A DNA stretch of 64,000 nucleotides, taken from the NCBI GenBank assembly GCA_004352715.1, contig SCFE01000020.1, forward strand, positions 2,122,190 to 2,186,189, written 5' to 3'. The notes under the pieces are model-generated. The model was not told where the DNA came from. It saw only the letters and a list, made by a program, of their open reading frames with translations, and searched no databases. Positions 32,515 to 45,246 of this stretch are shown here, piece after piece (the stretch's first letter is position 1; every line of letters begins with the position of its first letter). The position numbers and the translations under genes are program-made. Source of the DNA: Hofstenia miamia. Lineage: Eukaryota; Xenacoelomorpha; Acoela.

Positions 32515-32760
32515 AGTTCGGATACCAGATAGAATAATTGAAGTAAATAATTTGAATTTAATAAATGATGGTGAATTTGAAGGTAAATTTTTTCGTATTT
32601 GTAGTAATGATACAATTCAATTTTTTACTTCCTTGGGAAATTGGATAAGACCAAGATAAGATATATTAACTCCTAAGTCTTTAAAGTCTAACGAAGTGAA
32701 TCAACTATTTGGAAAATCATTTATAAAAGCTACAAATATTATTGCAGTTAAGAGTTAATA
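32515..32760 (+). pseudogene. Unidentified coding-like remnant
   Basis: About 80 codons with a single stop: IPDRIIEVNNLNLINDGEFE, KFFRICSNDTIQFFTSLGNW, then after the stop LKSNEVNQLFGKSFIKATNI. Codon periodicity and residue content look like a decayed protein, but no family was recognised. A further Lys-rich piece lies at about 32840-32990 (CISDFIKKSKMKKPDIYFS, VSEVNDFLKKLSQVEV). Confidence 0.35.
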
Positions 32761-33896
32761 GAATAGAATCGTGCATTTGATAAAAACTAATAATAAGCGG
32801 AAGAATTAAAACTGCTACAAAAAAACAAATTTTTGCATTTCAGATTTTATAAAAAAGAGCAAAATGAAAAAACCTGATATATATTTTTCATAATAATAAC
32901 CAACTCTAGATGAAACTTCAGGAGTAAGTGAAGTAAATGATTTCTTGAAAAAACTTTCTCAAGTAGAAGTAACGAAGCAATAATGAAGCGATGTTGATAT
33001 ATTCCATTGTCATTTATCATAAGATTTAAAATCTGAAATCTAGATTTGAATTGACATTTTGATGAAAACCTTAATTTCCAAAAATTGTTTTAAAACAATC
33101 ATACTAGGCTCCTTATAAAATTCTTAAAAGTATTAAAAAACGCTAGGAACCTTAATTAGAAATTAGTTTAAAAAATTGATAATTTATAAATTTATTTACA
33201 AGTAACAAATACTATAACAAATCAATAGTTCCTTTAAAAATCATTCCCTTCGCGAATTGCAACTACTGAGCGTTAAATTTAGAGGCGGAAATCAGTTTCG
33301 GATTCCACCTAAATACAAAATAATTATCAATTAAATAGATAACGATTTTCGTAATTCACTATTGAAGTTGCATGGATTGATACTAAGAATGGAATATAAT
33401 TTTGTAACAAATTTACGTGAATCTTACTCATTATATTGAGTAGATATATTAATGATGAAGCGCGCATATAGCAGTAGAATTAGTAAAACCAACAATTATT
33501 GCCTCAAACATGGTGAACAATACATAAGACTTTGTTAATGCATTTGAAAATATATTTCTGTTTTTGATTGCTGAATTGATTGAAATCGTAAACAATGAAA
33601 ACGAGGACGATATTTACCAATATCCAAACAACACTTCCAATAAAATTAATGTTGCTTTAAGTAAGTGCAATGATTCTATTTTAATACAATAAATTTGATA
33701 CAAGATGGAAACGGCTTCTAGCTGCATTTGCCTGCGCGCCAGGGATGAAATGAAAACGTAATGTTAAAGTTTCTGATATTACAATATGAGTTTCACACCC
33801 TTGCTTGTGGAAAAACTGCTTTCACCTATTTTATACATATATATATATATATATATTTGTTGGAAATTATACTACATCATCTATATTATCTTTTAG
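32761..33896. other. AT-rich sequence without a gene
   Basis: No supported ORF apart from the Lys-rich remnant noted in the entry before. A (TA)n tract lies at 33836-33856. Confidence 0.5.
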
Positions 33897-34235
33897 GGTC
33901 AATAACTGGCTTCAGCAATATCAAGTTCCCAAATGGGCGAAGGAAATCTCAAGTTCAGTTGGCTTCCACGCAGTTGGTATCTGCATGTTCTTGTATCCTG
34001 TCCAGCTCTAACCATCTGTGAAAACTGCTATTACACAGGTCATGTGCGGTGTTCAAGAACAGTAGAAGAACCACAGTGGCATCGAGATCTATTGAGACAC
34101 TACGATAATGCTATTCAAGGAAATTCTAGTGATCCTGAGCCACAATCTGAAAATCAATTTCAACAAAGCGAAGTTGTTCCTAAAGAAGTAGAGACCGAAA
34201 TATCTACAATATATCCTCATATCATTAAAAACTAA
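33897..34235 (+). CDS. Exon-like fragment of an unidentified gene
   Basis: Begins right after an acceptor-like TATTATCTTTTAG. One frame reads VNNWLQQYQVPKWAKEISSS, then VGFHAVGICMFLYP; another, +1 or -1 shifted near 34000, reads ICENCYYTGHVRCSRTVEEP, then WHRDLLRHYDNAIQGNSSDP and an acidic Gln-rich tail ending in TAA at ~34235. Composition is much less AT-biased than its surroundings. Either two frames of one exon separated by an indel, or part of a degraded host gene or processed copy. No family recognised. Confidence 0.35.
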
Positions 34236-34449
34236 ATAACGGATGATGGAAACGTAAAGGTAATAGCTGAAACACCCAAGCAGTTATTAAATGAATATAT
34301 GAGCCAGACTTGTCAACAAGCCGGCATTTCCAAGCTCGGCTCGTTTAAATTTTGGGTAAATTATTTAATAAACGCTTCTTAAATAAGATTATAGGAACGG
34401 CATCTGACTGAAAAAATAAGAAAATAAGAAAGTTCTGTATTGTAGCTAC

Positions 34450-35717
34450 TGTAACATAATCGTAATCTAATCATATGTGGTCAAACTAAGAAAAAAGAAG
34501 ATGAAACTAAGACTGAATATTAAAATAAAATATTAATTGTAAAAAACATATGATTAAGATTAATTAGTCATTTGTAAATTTTTGCAGTAATTTTTGATAT
34601 TAATTAATTTGGCAAAAAGGCACTAGACCTAAATCGCAATTGCTAATTAAGGCAGAAGTGCGTAATTGGCAGACAAAAGAAAATTAAAGGGTTTGAAATT
34701 GTAAACAACTGGAAATAGCAGGTACTAGTCAAATATTTGATTGTTGTTTAATTTTTCACTATAAAAATTGTGTAATTGATCATTTTGGTGATGAAGTTAA
34801 TTTACTGGATTTACTTTACGTTTTTGTATCAGGTTATTTTATTTAATACAATGGAAAGCTAAACGTTCGAGCTCTCGGGTATTCTAGACAGTGGTTCACG
34901 ACTCCATTTAACGGGTGCATCGTGTATAGCTGGTGCTTACCCGAGATGCTCTTAGGTTAGGTGTAAGAATAGGGGTTTTTACTCGTATTAGCTTTCCTAT
35001 CGTTCGTTGTCAATATTACCATCTTTATTACATTATGCTATTACATCTAGCTACATTAGGAAACTTCATTATTTGTTTGTATTATATCGAACAGAGTTTA
35101 TTACGTATGATTACTAGTGGACTGACGGACTATCGATTCATTCCTTTTTCCTGGACCGTATTGATTGTTCATATGTACTCTAGGTTGGCATGTAATTATT
35201 TATATGTAAGGTTATTATATGTACGAACTCATAACAAGCTATTGCATCCCGGTTGCGAGATTCCTTTATTAAACAACTTCATTGATAACAAGAACAATCA
35301 ATACACTAAATTAATAAGGTATCACACATTATCACTATCGTACTCCCACACACACTTCCATTACACTGAGTCATCTGAATTGTGGTTGGTGTCTCTATTG
35401 ATGTGTCAGTTTCACATGGAAATACTCGTTGTAGCGTAATTCTTCAATTCCTCTTTTGTGCTTTGTTGCAGGTCGGGTAAGCGTACCCTGTACTTTGTAC
35501 ACTCTGTCTCGTGTCTTGGATCTAAAACCATAGTCGTTAGTTTCGTATCAATATTAGTTGATGAGATAATAGTTTAATCATTTAATGGCTAAACAATAGA
35601 ACAGAAAGAATAGAGACAGATACTGGAGTCTGTCACCTACCGTACTACGTAAGGAGGAAACAATTGCTCCTAAATTAAGCTAAGACTTACTAGTATGAAG
35701 GTTGGCGAGATTCTACA
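34450..35717 (+). repeat. Solo LTR of the Gypsy family
   Basis: Starts TGTAACATAATCGTAATC (compare TGTGACATAATCC at 21277) and ends GATTCTACA, exactly as the 5' LTR. Internal landmarks are shared: GTACTAGTC, GGATTTACTTT, GGTTATTTTAT, GGAAAGCTAAACG, GCTCTTAGGTTAGG and AACAATCAATACACTAAATT. Length 1268 bp without gaps, so it gives the best view of the whole LTR. No clear target duplication (flanks GCTAC / TAAGT), so it is diverged or deleted at one end. The protein-like ORF at 34933-35439 lies inside the LTR and is not called. Confidence 0.75.
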
Positions 35718-35939
35718 TAAGTTTTTAACATTCAATTATATATAGTGCGAAAAATAAGAATATATTCAGCATGAAATATGTTATATTGAATCGAAAATCT
35801 TTAACAGCAATGAATCTCATTTATACATGAGAAAGCAATTCAGCAGTTAAAATCCTTTTTCGAATTAAATTTCGTAATTTTTCTCCTGCTTTGTAAAGTA
35901 GTCCGTATACAAGCCTCACAATTAGTTTTTCAGAATACT

Positions 35940-37020
35940 GCTTTGCTTGATTATGAAGCCAGCTGTACCATTCTCTCGACCTCTTGGTTGTGGCATGGAT
36001 ATTTAAATGATATGGGTCATTTCATAGCTTCTTCAAGTAAATATTCCAAACCTTGCCTTGGAGAAGTGGCGGCACTGTTTTCTAAATGTTAGAATTCCAC
36101 AGTTGGTCAAAATATTGTCTCGTGGTTTCAAACGTCTTCTTTCAAAACTGACGAATTTAATGAGTTGCTTCTGTCAATCGTATTGTCTGCTTTCTTACTT
36201 CCTGATTAAATTCACTCCTTTTACACGCAGACTGAGATCACTGTCAGCCAAGTAAGCCAACAGTATTTGCTCAGAGTGAGCTTAGTAACTATTACAATTC
36301 AAAACAGCTAAGATCAAAGTGAATTCGTCCACAGAAAGAACATAGAAACAAGTGTTCCATAAACTTAGGAAATGTTGGGTACCATCTCTGATCAGTGGGG
36401 CGATGCAGACATGAAACCAAAATGGCACTTATGCTTTTATGAAGAATACTGCCAGCTTTATAAGCCCACTTGAAGGATTAATCGTTGAAATATATAAGCG
36501 CAGAATCCTGGAAGCTGCAGTCAACCATCTTCTCTTCGCCAGTGACGGACTCATGTTACCAGTTTCCATGGCATTTGCTATAGAATAAAGCTAGTTTTGA
36601 TCTGTTTTGAAATTAGTCAGCGCATCTTGAGAAATTTCTTCCAGTGGAGAATCAATTATGGCAAAATTGACAAATAGAAGCTCATGACAGTTTTGGTAGC
36701 TGCTGGAAAATAACACCAGAAGACGATTTAGGTCTCGTAGATTTTACATCAAGGTGCTGAAAATAATGTCGCAGCGTCAATTCATTCAGATGCAGCAAGC
36801 ATATGAACCAATGCAATGGGCGGCCAACAAGTCTTTCTAAATGAAAAATAACTCCATTGTTTTCACCAACATTAACATTTGTCCCATAACACCCAATAAC
36901 AGATAAGTTTGAAATATCAGTGTTCTTCTCATAAAAGAACTGGCGAATGCTGTGTACAATAGAAATTTTGGGACCATTGAGTGGCGTCACATGACCCATG
37001 TAATGGAGAATCTGTACCAG
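35940..37020 (-). pseudogene. Decayed transposase-like gene (repetitive invertebrate family)
   Basis: The clearest frame is 36682-36999: NTDISNLSVIGCYGTNVNVG, then LVGRPLHWFICLLHLNELTL and RHYFQHLDV. Further frames continue downstream on the minus strand with NMSPSLAKRRWLTAASRILR, then AHSEQILLAYLADSDLSLRV. I recall this order of motifs from a large uncharacterised repetitive protein family of aphids, hydra and spiders with an RNase H-like transposase core (hAT-related?). That recollection should be checked. Multiple frameshifts; the N-terminal zinc-finger part was not found. Confidence 0.5.
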
Positions 37021-37279
37021 TCTTCAGACGTGAAAGTATGTGAAGCGATATCGTCACTAACATATGCATCCCTAGGATTGTGGAAATGATTCGATTCTAC
37101 TGCGATCCTCGTCAGTGTTCATTCACGATTTAATTAAATATATCCAGTAACTATTATTAATCAAAACTAATTAAATTTTCTTTAGATAGTCAGCGATTGA
37201 CAGGGCAGAGGCCTGAAGCGGGACCATGCAACAAATGATTAGAAGAGTTAGTTGGTAGTGATTTCCAGTTTGCGAAGAT

Positions 37280-37970
37280 AATACTGTGTCTCACCAAACC
37301 TCTCAATGCGATGAGCTGCTCTCAATGTGCGATGTGTTCTTAATTAATTTAATGCATTGATTGACCTTACAATGAGTTATTAGAGCAATAAATAAGAAAG
37401 GTGCACAACCTGAATGCTTTAGCCTGTTATAATCCCTACATATAAATAATGCTACATGTAAATAAATACATACCAATCCTACTGAATACATGTGAAGCAA
37501 TCAATGCCATCGGCAGAAACAGAATGGTTCTAGATTCAATTGATAAGTCGTTAAAAAACGTCATTGAGTTAGTAATCACTTTACACATGTAATAAGTATT
37601 GAGGTTCATAGGCACCTCATTTGTATTATAAGGTTTATTATTATACAGTAAGTATTTGGATCTAAAACAGATGGTTAGCCTAAAGGTAACTTCTTATGTT
37701 GCTTACATATAAATGACCCTACATTTATACAAATACATGACACTTCTACTAAATACGTGTGAGCAATCAATGCCATTGGCAGAAATAGAATGATATTCGG
37801 GTCAGTGGTTAAGTCTTTACAAACGGTTGTTAATTCAATAGTAATTCCACACATGTAATAGATGTCAGAGCTCATAAGCACCTCATGTGTATAATAAGGA
37901 TTATTATGATATAGTAAGAATGTGGATCTAAAATAAAGTGTTAGCCTAACATAGGAAGAAATTAGGTTCA
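37280..37970 (-). repeat. Gypsy LTR-related sequence with internal duplication
   Basis: Contains TGATTGCTCACA and TACATGTAG-type landmarks of the LTR (compare 20220-20300). The block around 37430-37560 is repeated in diverged form at 37690-37810 (ACATA-AAAT-A-CCTACAT, then GAGCAATCAATGCCAT-GGCAGAAA). Start and end of the LTR were not found. Confidence 0.55.
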
Positions 37971-38620
37971 TTTAGGAATCTGAGAAATTATCTTCAATAT
38001 CGCGCATATGACATTTGCTTCGTTAATACATTAGTGAAATAATGAAATAATAAATTCTGCCGTTTCTTTATCATCTAGAAAAGCATCTATGATCTATCCC
38101 TGTCAGGAAGGTTTTGTCTGACATTTCACTATTGAATATTATGCTGTTGATCTCAAAGAACTTGCAAGGATTTCTACAAATTTTATTCCCGACGTTGATT
38201 TTTCAATAGAAAAATTGAAAGTGTCTATTTCAAACACGTTTTACTCCAAAACCTATTAATCTATAAAACCATCTATGCTGATTTATTGCTGACTAAGCTT
38301 TCTTGTTTAAATCGCGCTATTTTACTTTGTTGTAATGAACTTGCAAATTGAGTTATCAACAAAACACTTATCTTGAGATGTTTGTTTTGCAACATCCTGG
38401 AGAGCTTCAATAGCTCTTTCACAAGTTTTAATATTAAAAATACTATTGCATAATATACCAGTATTTATAAATTACAAAGCTCTTTTTTATATAGCAACTA
38501 ATGCTCAAAGTAATGCAGCATATATATATGACACGATTGATTTAATATAATATATTTATTATTATTTAAACAATACTTGTATTCAGGCTAGATTTTTTGC
38601 AAAAAAATAGAAAATATTTT

Positions 38621-38653
<33 letters not shown>

Positions 38654-38673
38654 TATATATATATACAGACGCA
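37971..38673. other. AT-rich sequence with a (TA)n tract
   Basis: No gene. The (TA)n microsatellite lies at about 38622-38666 and directly precedes the next LINE fragment. Confidence 0.6.
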
Positions 38674-39843
38674 TTGCCACTTACTGAAAATATACGACTT
38701 AATCTGAATAACATATGTACTACAGTTTCCTTATTATATTCAAGTAAAGCATTTGACAGCATAAACCACGACATTCTTCTGAAAAATCTATACCGATATG
38801 GCTTTGATAATAATAGAGTGGCATTAATTAAGTTTTCTTTCAGAATGGAAGCAGCGCGCCAAACTTGGTATTAATTTTTTAAGGTTTTTAACTCTGCAAA
38901 GGGGTGTTCCACAGGGCACGGTCCTTGGACCACTTCTCTTTACACTATATGTAAGTGACATTAAAGGTTATGTTAGAGATTGTGAGATCTATCAATATGC
39001 TGATGACACCAGTATTTTAGCAAAGAATGTTAGCCCATACAATGCAGCAAAAATTATTAAGAATAACATTATCTTTCCAATTATTTTAACCAAAACAATC
39101 TTACAATAAATATAAATAAAACACAATTCATGTTTTTTGCACCAAATGAGTCAAGTGACATAGCTAGTAAAATTGACATTGAAATTAATCATGCAAATAT
39201 TCCACAAAGCAAAACAATAAAATATCGAGTTGTTGAAATAAACAAAGAATTATATTTTCATGAATTTATTTCCAGTAAGCTGAGAAAGATGAACAGTTAT
39301 ATTCCTTACATTCATGAATTGAGGAATATTACTAAAAATATCCAATTGATAAATGCATTTGTAAGCAGCCAATTCATGTATGCTTGTACTGTTTTGCAAG
39401 GCATACGTCTATTCCAGCAAGAATGTATAAATTTTACATTCAATAGAGCAATATGTACAATATTCAAAATTGACAAACAAGAAACTAGTAATTATTTACA
39501 AAAATATGAATTGTTGTCCTCAAAGTACTTTATCAAGTACCCTAGTTTGGTTCTAATGTTTACGCATGTTAACAAAATGCCAACTGCATTAAATCTATTC
39601 AATGACATTGTTACATATAACCCAAGAAATCGAAAATGTATAATTAACATTCTTAATAAATCAAAACATTGGGAAAACTCAATTATATATAATACTGCAG
39701 GTTGCTGGAATAAACTGGACAAGAACGTTAGCTTCGCAAAAGATATTAAAACATTTAAGCGTAAATTAAAACATAATCTGCTAAGTCATCAGAAATTAAT
39801 TGGTTCAACAACAAAAATGCATGCATGGGAGGACTTTGTTTAG
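38674..39843 (+). pseudogene. LINE reverse transcriptase, palm to C-terminus
   Basis: Frames in order: motif A LLYSSKAFDSINHDILLKNL, motif B RGVPQGTVLGPLLFTLYVSD (about 38895), motif C CEIYQYADDTSILAKN (about 38985), then an intact 237-codon stretch 39130-39843. The latter starts INKTQFMFFAPNES, has the linker FVSSQFMYACTVLQGIRLFQ and ends with GCWNKLDKNVSFAKDIKTFK. The YADD catalytic motif is conserved. At least two frameshifts separate the segments. Jockey/CR1-like; the endonuclease half is missing. Confidence 0.75.
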
Positions 39844-40826
39844 TTTAGTTTATTTTGTAGCTTATAAAAAATTGTGAAAATCGGTTTTCTTTGTGCCTGT
39901 CTACTGCAATTAAAGATGAAATTTTCAGTGGAATTTCTAGTGAGGAAAATGCCGAAAGCTATGTAAAATCAAAAGCTAAAACAACATAATTTGTTTGCAA
40001 AGCTACGCAAGGACACAGCAGCAGAAGCCTTATTTTGAATGTTTAAAAACGACTTTAGTGATGAGAATTCATTCACATGTTGAACGCGCAAATGTCTCAT
40101 AACAATAACTCGAATGGCAAACAGCAAACTGTTGTTAATAGCGAGAGTAATACTACCCCACATCATATTGATGAACGCAAAGATTCAGTATGTAACTCTC
40201 CAACCTATCACCGCAAATTTTCAACTAAGCATCATTGAATCAATTTATATAGAATTAAAGGAACCAAGCTTAAACAAAAAAGATGAATATAAATACAAAC
40301 TAAATTTACCGAAAATATAATAAAAAAATATATAAAAATATGTAATTTGATGAATATTTTGTAAATTTTATAGTGGGAAAATTTTTGAAAATGGCAGCGG
40401 CATGCCGAAACATGTTAAAATAAATGATGCGTTTCTTTTTTAAATTCATATACAAACTCAAGAATTTTGAATAACTATGATTGTAAAGTTTTCCAAAAAT
40501 TGCGTACAATTGAGCCTATTTGAAAATAAATTTTGTAAAAAATTTCCTATAACCTTCATATCCATTTTGAAAATGAATTTGACGTATTTATTTCATTGGA
40601 AAACCTTTATTGATGTTCTTTGGCAGTGAAAATGCCAAGTTTTCAGATTCATTTAAAAAAAGGTCGAACTACAAAATGTACTAAAAGTTTGAACAAAATT
40701 CTATTAAAGAGTTATGTTTTTATCAACTACATTTATCGCTCTAAAAATGAGGAAATTTAATGAAATTCAAAATTAAAAGTTAATTTATCCTAGAGCTATT
40801 CAGCGCGCATCTAATGGCATTTAAAC
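39844..40826. other. AT-rich sequence without a gene
   Basis: Short ORFs around 40100-40500 show no motif and strong AT bias; none is called. Confidence 0.5.
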
Positions 40827-41826
40827 NNNNNNNNNNNNNNNNNNNNNNNNNNNNNNNNNNNNNNNNNNNNNNNNNNNNNNNNNNNNNNNNNNNNNNNNNN
40901 NNNNNNNNNNNNNNNNNNNNNNNNNNNNNNNNNNNNNNNNNNNNNNNNNNNNNNNNNNNNNNNNNNNNNNNNNNNNNNNNNNNNNNNNNNNNNNNNNNNN
41001 NNNNNNNNNNNNNNNNNNNNNNNNNNNNNNNNNNNNNNNNNNNNNNNNNNNNNNNNNNNNNNNNNNNNNNNNNNNNNNNNNNNNNNNNNNNNNNNNNNNN
41101 NNNNNNNNNNNNNNNNNNNNNNNNNNNNNNNNNNNNNNNNNNNNNNNNNNNNNNNNNNNNNNNNNNNNNNNNNNNNNNNNNNNNNNNNNNNNNNNNNNNN
41201 NNNNNNNNNNNNNNNNNNNNNNNNNNNNNNNNNNNNNNNNNNNNNNNNNNNNNNNNNNNNNNNNNNNNNNNNNNNNNNNNNNNNNNNNNNNNNNNNNNNN
41301 NNNNNNNNNNNNNNNNNNNNNNNNNNNNNNNNNNNNNNNNNNNNNNNNNNNNNNNNNNNNNNNNNNNNNNNNNNNNNNNNNNNNNNNNNNNNNNNNNNNN
41401 NNNNNNNNNNNNNNNNNNNNNNNNNNNNNNNNNNNNNNNNNNNNNNNNNNNNNNNNNNNNNNNNNNNNNNNNNNNNNNNNNNNNNNNNNNNNNNNNNNNN
41501 NNNNNNNNNNNNNNNNNNNNNNNNNNNNNNNNNNNNNNNNNNNNNNNNNNNNNNNNNNNNNNNNNNNNNNNNNNNNNNNNNNNNNNNNNNNNNNNNNNNN
41601 NNNNNNNNNNNNNNNNNNNNNNNNNNNNNNNNNNNNNNNNNNNNNNNNNNNNNNNNNNNNNNNNNNNNNNNNNNNNNNNNNNNNNNNNNNNNNNNNNNNN
41701 NNNNNNNNNNNNNNNNNNNNNNNNNNNNNNNNNNNNNNNNNNNNNNNNNNNNNNNNNNNNNNNNNNNNNNNNNNNNNNNNNNNNNNNNNNNNNNNNNNNN
41801 NNNNNNNNNNNNNNNNNNNNNNNNNN
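40827..41826. other. Assembly gap of exactly 1000 N
   Basis: Right flank begins with the (TAA)n-type tail of a LINE. Confidence 0.99.
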
Positions 41827-43290
41827 ATAATAATAATAATAATAAAGATTTATTATCTATATATGGATAATAAACAGTAGTATATAAACAAAATTTATAT
41901 TAATAATGAACATAAGGCACTCGGCAGAAACGACATAAACATATTGCATATTTCTTACAGTTGTTTTTAAAGAAGCCGGAAATTTGTTGGTAGATATTCA
42001 GATATTATTTTTGATATTTCCAAATCATATTGGTCATTCCATAGCTTATTAGAATATATTAAATCAAGTAACTGAAAATAATAGGGTATCGGAAGCATGT
42101 TTAAGCGTATAAATTGTGATTTATAATCAAGACCTGATAGTATCAACTTAAAACATCTATGTTGAAAGGCTTCTAGCTTGTCAATTATGAATTGGGATAA
42201 TTCCATCAGAATTGAGCCATAACTTAGACATGATAATACCAATGATTTGTATAGAGTTATAACTTGATCTTAAAATGAGTAAGGAATATTCCGTTTAATA
42301 TTAGAAAAAAGATAACTGCAACTTTTTAATTTCTTCAAATAATGAGTAGACCAAGAAATGTTCGGTGTTATTATCAGGTCCAGATCTTTAACAAAATCAT
42401 TTGCTACATTGGTTCTATTATGAGAGGAATAGACTGTGTTACTTTATCACCAAATCTAAAAAATTTAAATTTATCAATATTGAAAGATAAGAGATTATTT
42501 TTTGACCACGTTTGTATTTTATTGAAATCATTTACAATATTGTTAATATCAGAACTGCATAATTTAACGTCATCAGCATACATAAATATCTTAATAAAGG
42601 CGGCCAAGGACGAAACCCTTGAGGAACTCCACTTTTAACAGGAAGTAGTGTGGACTTGATTCCGTCATATATCACTCTGTGAAATGCATTGCTAATATAA
42701 GATTTCAATAAACAAAGTAAATTTCCAACAATTCCAAAAAACTGTAATTTTGTGGTTAATTTGTAGTGAGAAACAGAATCAAAGGCTTTTTTAAAGTAAG
42801 TATATAGAACATATGTAGGTTGCAATAAGTCATTTTTGAAGTAAACACAATCCAGACATAAAAGTAACTGACTGTATGTATTTCTTTCATTTACGAAACC
42901 AAACTGCTGTTCAGATAAAAATGCTCGAAAATATTTATACAAATTTTGGTAAATTAGCTTTTCAAACATTAAATATAATTTCGGTAATAAACTAATAGGT
43001 CTGAAATTTAAGATTTCATTTTTTTTCCGCTTTTGTGAATTGGAACAATGTCCGTAATTTTCCAAACATCTGGAAATACACCTGTTTTTAAAAAATTACG
43101 AAATAGTAATAAGATATGAGGAGATAATTCTGTTGAAAATCTCTTTAAGAAGTCATTGAAATTTTATCACTCCCTATTCCATTTTTATTAGACATTTCAC
43201 TTATAAGCTTTATGATTTCTGTTAATGATATATCAATATTATTTAAAATTTCTTTTTTTATATTTTTATTATTTGTTATGCAAAAAACAT
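41827..43290 (-). pseudogene. LINE reverse transcriptase with trinucleotide tail
   Basis: Minus-strand order: NIDISLTEIIKLISEMSNKN (pre-RT), then ITDIVPIHKSGKK, NEILNFRPISLLPKLY (fingers), FLSEQQFGFVNERNTYSQLL, motif A-like YFKKAFDSVSHYKL, motif B SGVPQGFRPWPPLLRY, motif C MYADDVKLCSSDIN, then post-palm LSYGSILMELSQFIIDKLEA and a tail ending WNDQYDLEISKII. 3' of it lies (TTA)n on the minus strand (41827-41848), a microsatellite tail as seen in several LINE clades. Frameshifts near 42550, 42400 and 43070 inactivate it. This is the most complete LINE RT in the window. Confidence 0.8.
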
Positions 43291-43329
43291 AAAACTCTTA
43301 ATTAAATGAATTAATTGAAGAGATGTTTA

Positions 43330-44390
43330 AAAACATATATTGCTTATAGAATTGTTTAAATTTAGGATCGCCAAAGGTTGTTGTAAATTTATTTTAAATT
43401 GTACGGTAAAAAACATATATTGCTTATATAAATGTTTAAATTTAGGATCACCATGGTGTTGTTTTTAAATATTGCTTAGAGAAATGTTTGAATTTAAAAT
43501 TGTCGTTAGGTTGTTCTTGTTTCAGATCTATTGATTATTAAATGAAAAGCATATATTGTTTAGAAAAATATTTGAATTTAAATTCGCCATAGGTCTGTTC
43601 TTGTAAACTTTTTTTAAGAAATGCTTGAATTTAAAATTGGCGTAAGGTTGTTCTTGTTTAAGATCTATTGATTATTAAATGAAAAGCATATATTGTTTAG
43701 AAAAATATTTGAATTTAAATTCGCCATAGGTCTGTTCTTGTAAACTTTTTTTAAGAAATGCTTGAATTTAAAATTGGCGTAAGGTTGTTCTTGTTTAAGA
43801 TCTATTGATTATTAAAGGAAAAGCATATATTGCTTAGAAAAATATTTGAATTTAGATTCGCCATAGGTCTGTTCTTGTAAACTTTTTTAAAGTGTAAAGT
43901 AGACAACATATATTCCTTATAGAAATGTTTCAAGTTAGAATCTCCCAAAGGTTGTTTTTGTAAATTTGTTATTAAGTGTAAATTAGAAAACATATATTGA
44001 TTATATAAATGTTTAAATTTAGGATTGGCAAAGGTTGTTCTTGTAAATTTCTTTATAATTGTTAAATGGAAAACATTTATTGCTTATAGAAATGCTTAAA
44101 TTTAGGATCACCATTGTGTTGTTTTTGAATGTTTCATATTAATAGTTAAGTAGAAAACATTATTGCTTATAGAAATGTTTAAAATTGCGATCCCCATAAG
44201 TTATTTCCCGTATGTTTCATTTTAATTGTTAAGTAGAAAACATATATTGTTTAGAGAAATGTTTAAATTTAGGAGCGTCATAAGCTGTTCTTGTAAGTTT
44301 CATCTTAATTGTTGAGTATAAAACATATAATATTTATAGAAATTCTTAAACTTAGAATCGCCATAAGGTTTTGGATCATATTTCAATCTT
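43330..44390 (+). repeat. Satellite-like tandem array, ~81-85 bp monomer
   Basis: Diverged monomers with the core AGAAAACATATATTGCTTAT, then AGAAATGTTTAAATTTAGGA, then TCGCCATAAGGTTGTTCTTG. Within it, a ~138-bp two-part unit is duplicated almost exactly (43633-43770 and 43771-43908). Spacing of GGATCGCC in the related array at 48.8 kb is 81 and 84 bp. Non-coding. Confidence 0.8.
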
Positions 44391-44575
44391 TGGCAGCTGC
44401 TAAAGATGATTTTTTCAAAGTAATCTTAATCCTGACTTAAATGAAGAACAGTTATATTTACATTCTCTTCCCAGTATACAGAATATCATTAATTGTTGGA
44501 TATCTAACAGCGTAAACATTACTAAGAAGTCACATATTACAACTATGATTTTATTAGGGAGTGCCAGTATATATC

Positions 44576-44579
<4 letters not shown>

Positions 44580-44612
<33 letters not shown>
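44580..44612. repeat. (TA)n microsatellite
   Basis: About 16 TA units between two blocks of the ~83-bp satellite. Confidence 0.9.
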
Positions 44613-44615
<3 letters not shown>

Positions 44616-44619
44616 TAAA

Positions 44620-44935
44620 GAAATGGTGAAGTGTGCAATCACTGCAAGGTTGTTCTTGTAAATTACTATTTAATTGTTAAGTACAAAATGTATCTTGCTT
44701 AGAGACAGGTTTAATTTAAGATAGCCATCACCTTGTTCTTGTATATTTCTTTTAATGGTTAAGTAAAAACATTTATATTTATTTGAAAAACATTCGAATT
44801 TAGGATCACATAATTGCGTCATTGTATATGTCCAATAAATTCTAACAAATTTGTATAGCAAGATTTCCGAATTTTAATATAAAAAGTTTAAATTTAGGAT
44901 AGCCATAAGCTTTTTCGTACGTGTTTAATTAATAA
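44620..44935 (+). repeat. Satellite block, same family
   Basis: Three to four diverged monomers (ATTGTTAAGTA-AAA..., AGGTTGTTCTTGTA), same orientation as the neighbouring array. Confidence 0.7.
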
Positions 44936-45246
44936 TCAGTGTAACTTGGAAAAAGTAATAATTTTTAATTGAATATTTCAAAGCTCAGTTACTATATTGT
45001 AGACTGTCTGTTAGTGTTTAATAAGCACAAAATTACTAGAGATATACTTGCTGAAACAGGTTTGAAAGGGCCCCTAACCTTCTTAATGTCCCCACCCCCA
45101 GCGTTTCACTCGTATATAATCTTCAAGCTTAGGAATCATATGCACTTAAAAACCCCAATATATGCAATGCACTTATGCCACTAAAAATGATCACATATGC
45201 ACTTAAATATGCAACTAAAAAAATGCAATTGCAGCAAAAAAATTAA

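Noticed and set aside
34933-35439. 168-codon ORF resembling a membrane protein
   Set aside because: Lies wholly inside the Gypsy solo LTR and is not open in the other LTR copies.
43330-44390. CRISPR-like array
   Set aside because: Repeat units are contiguous, diverged and ~83 bp with no unique spacers, in a eukaryotic context; a satellite explains it.
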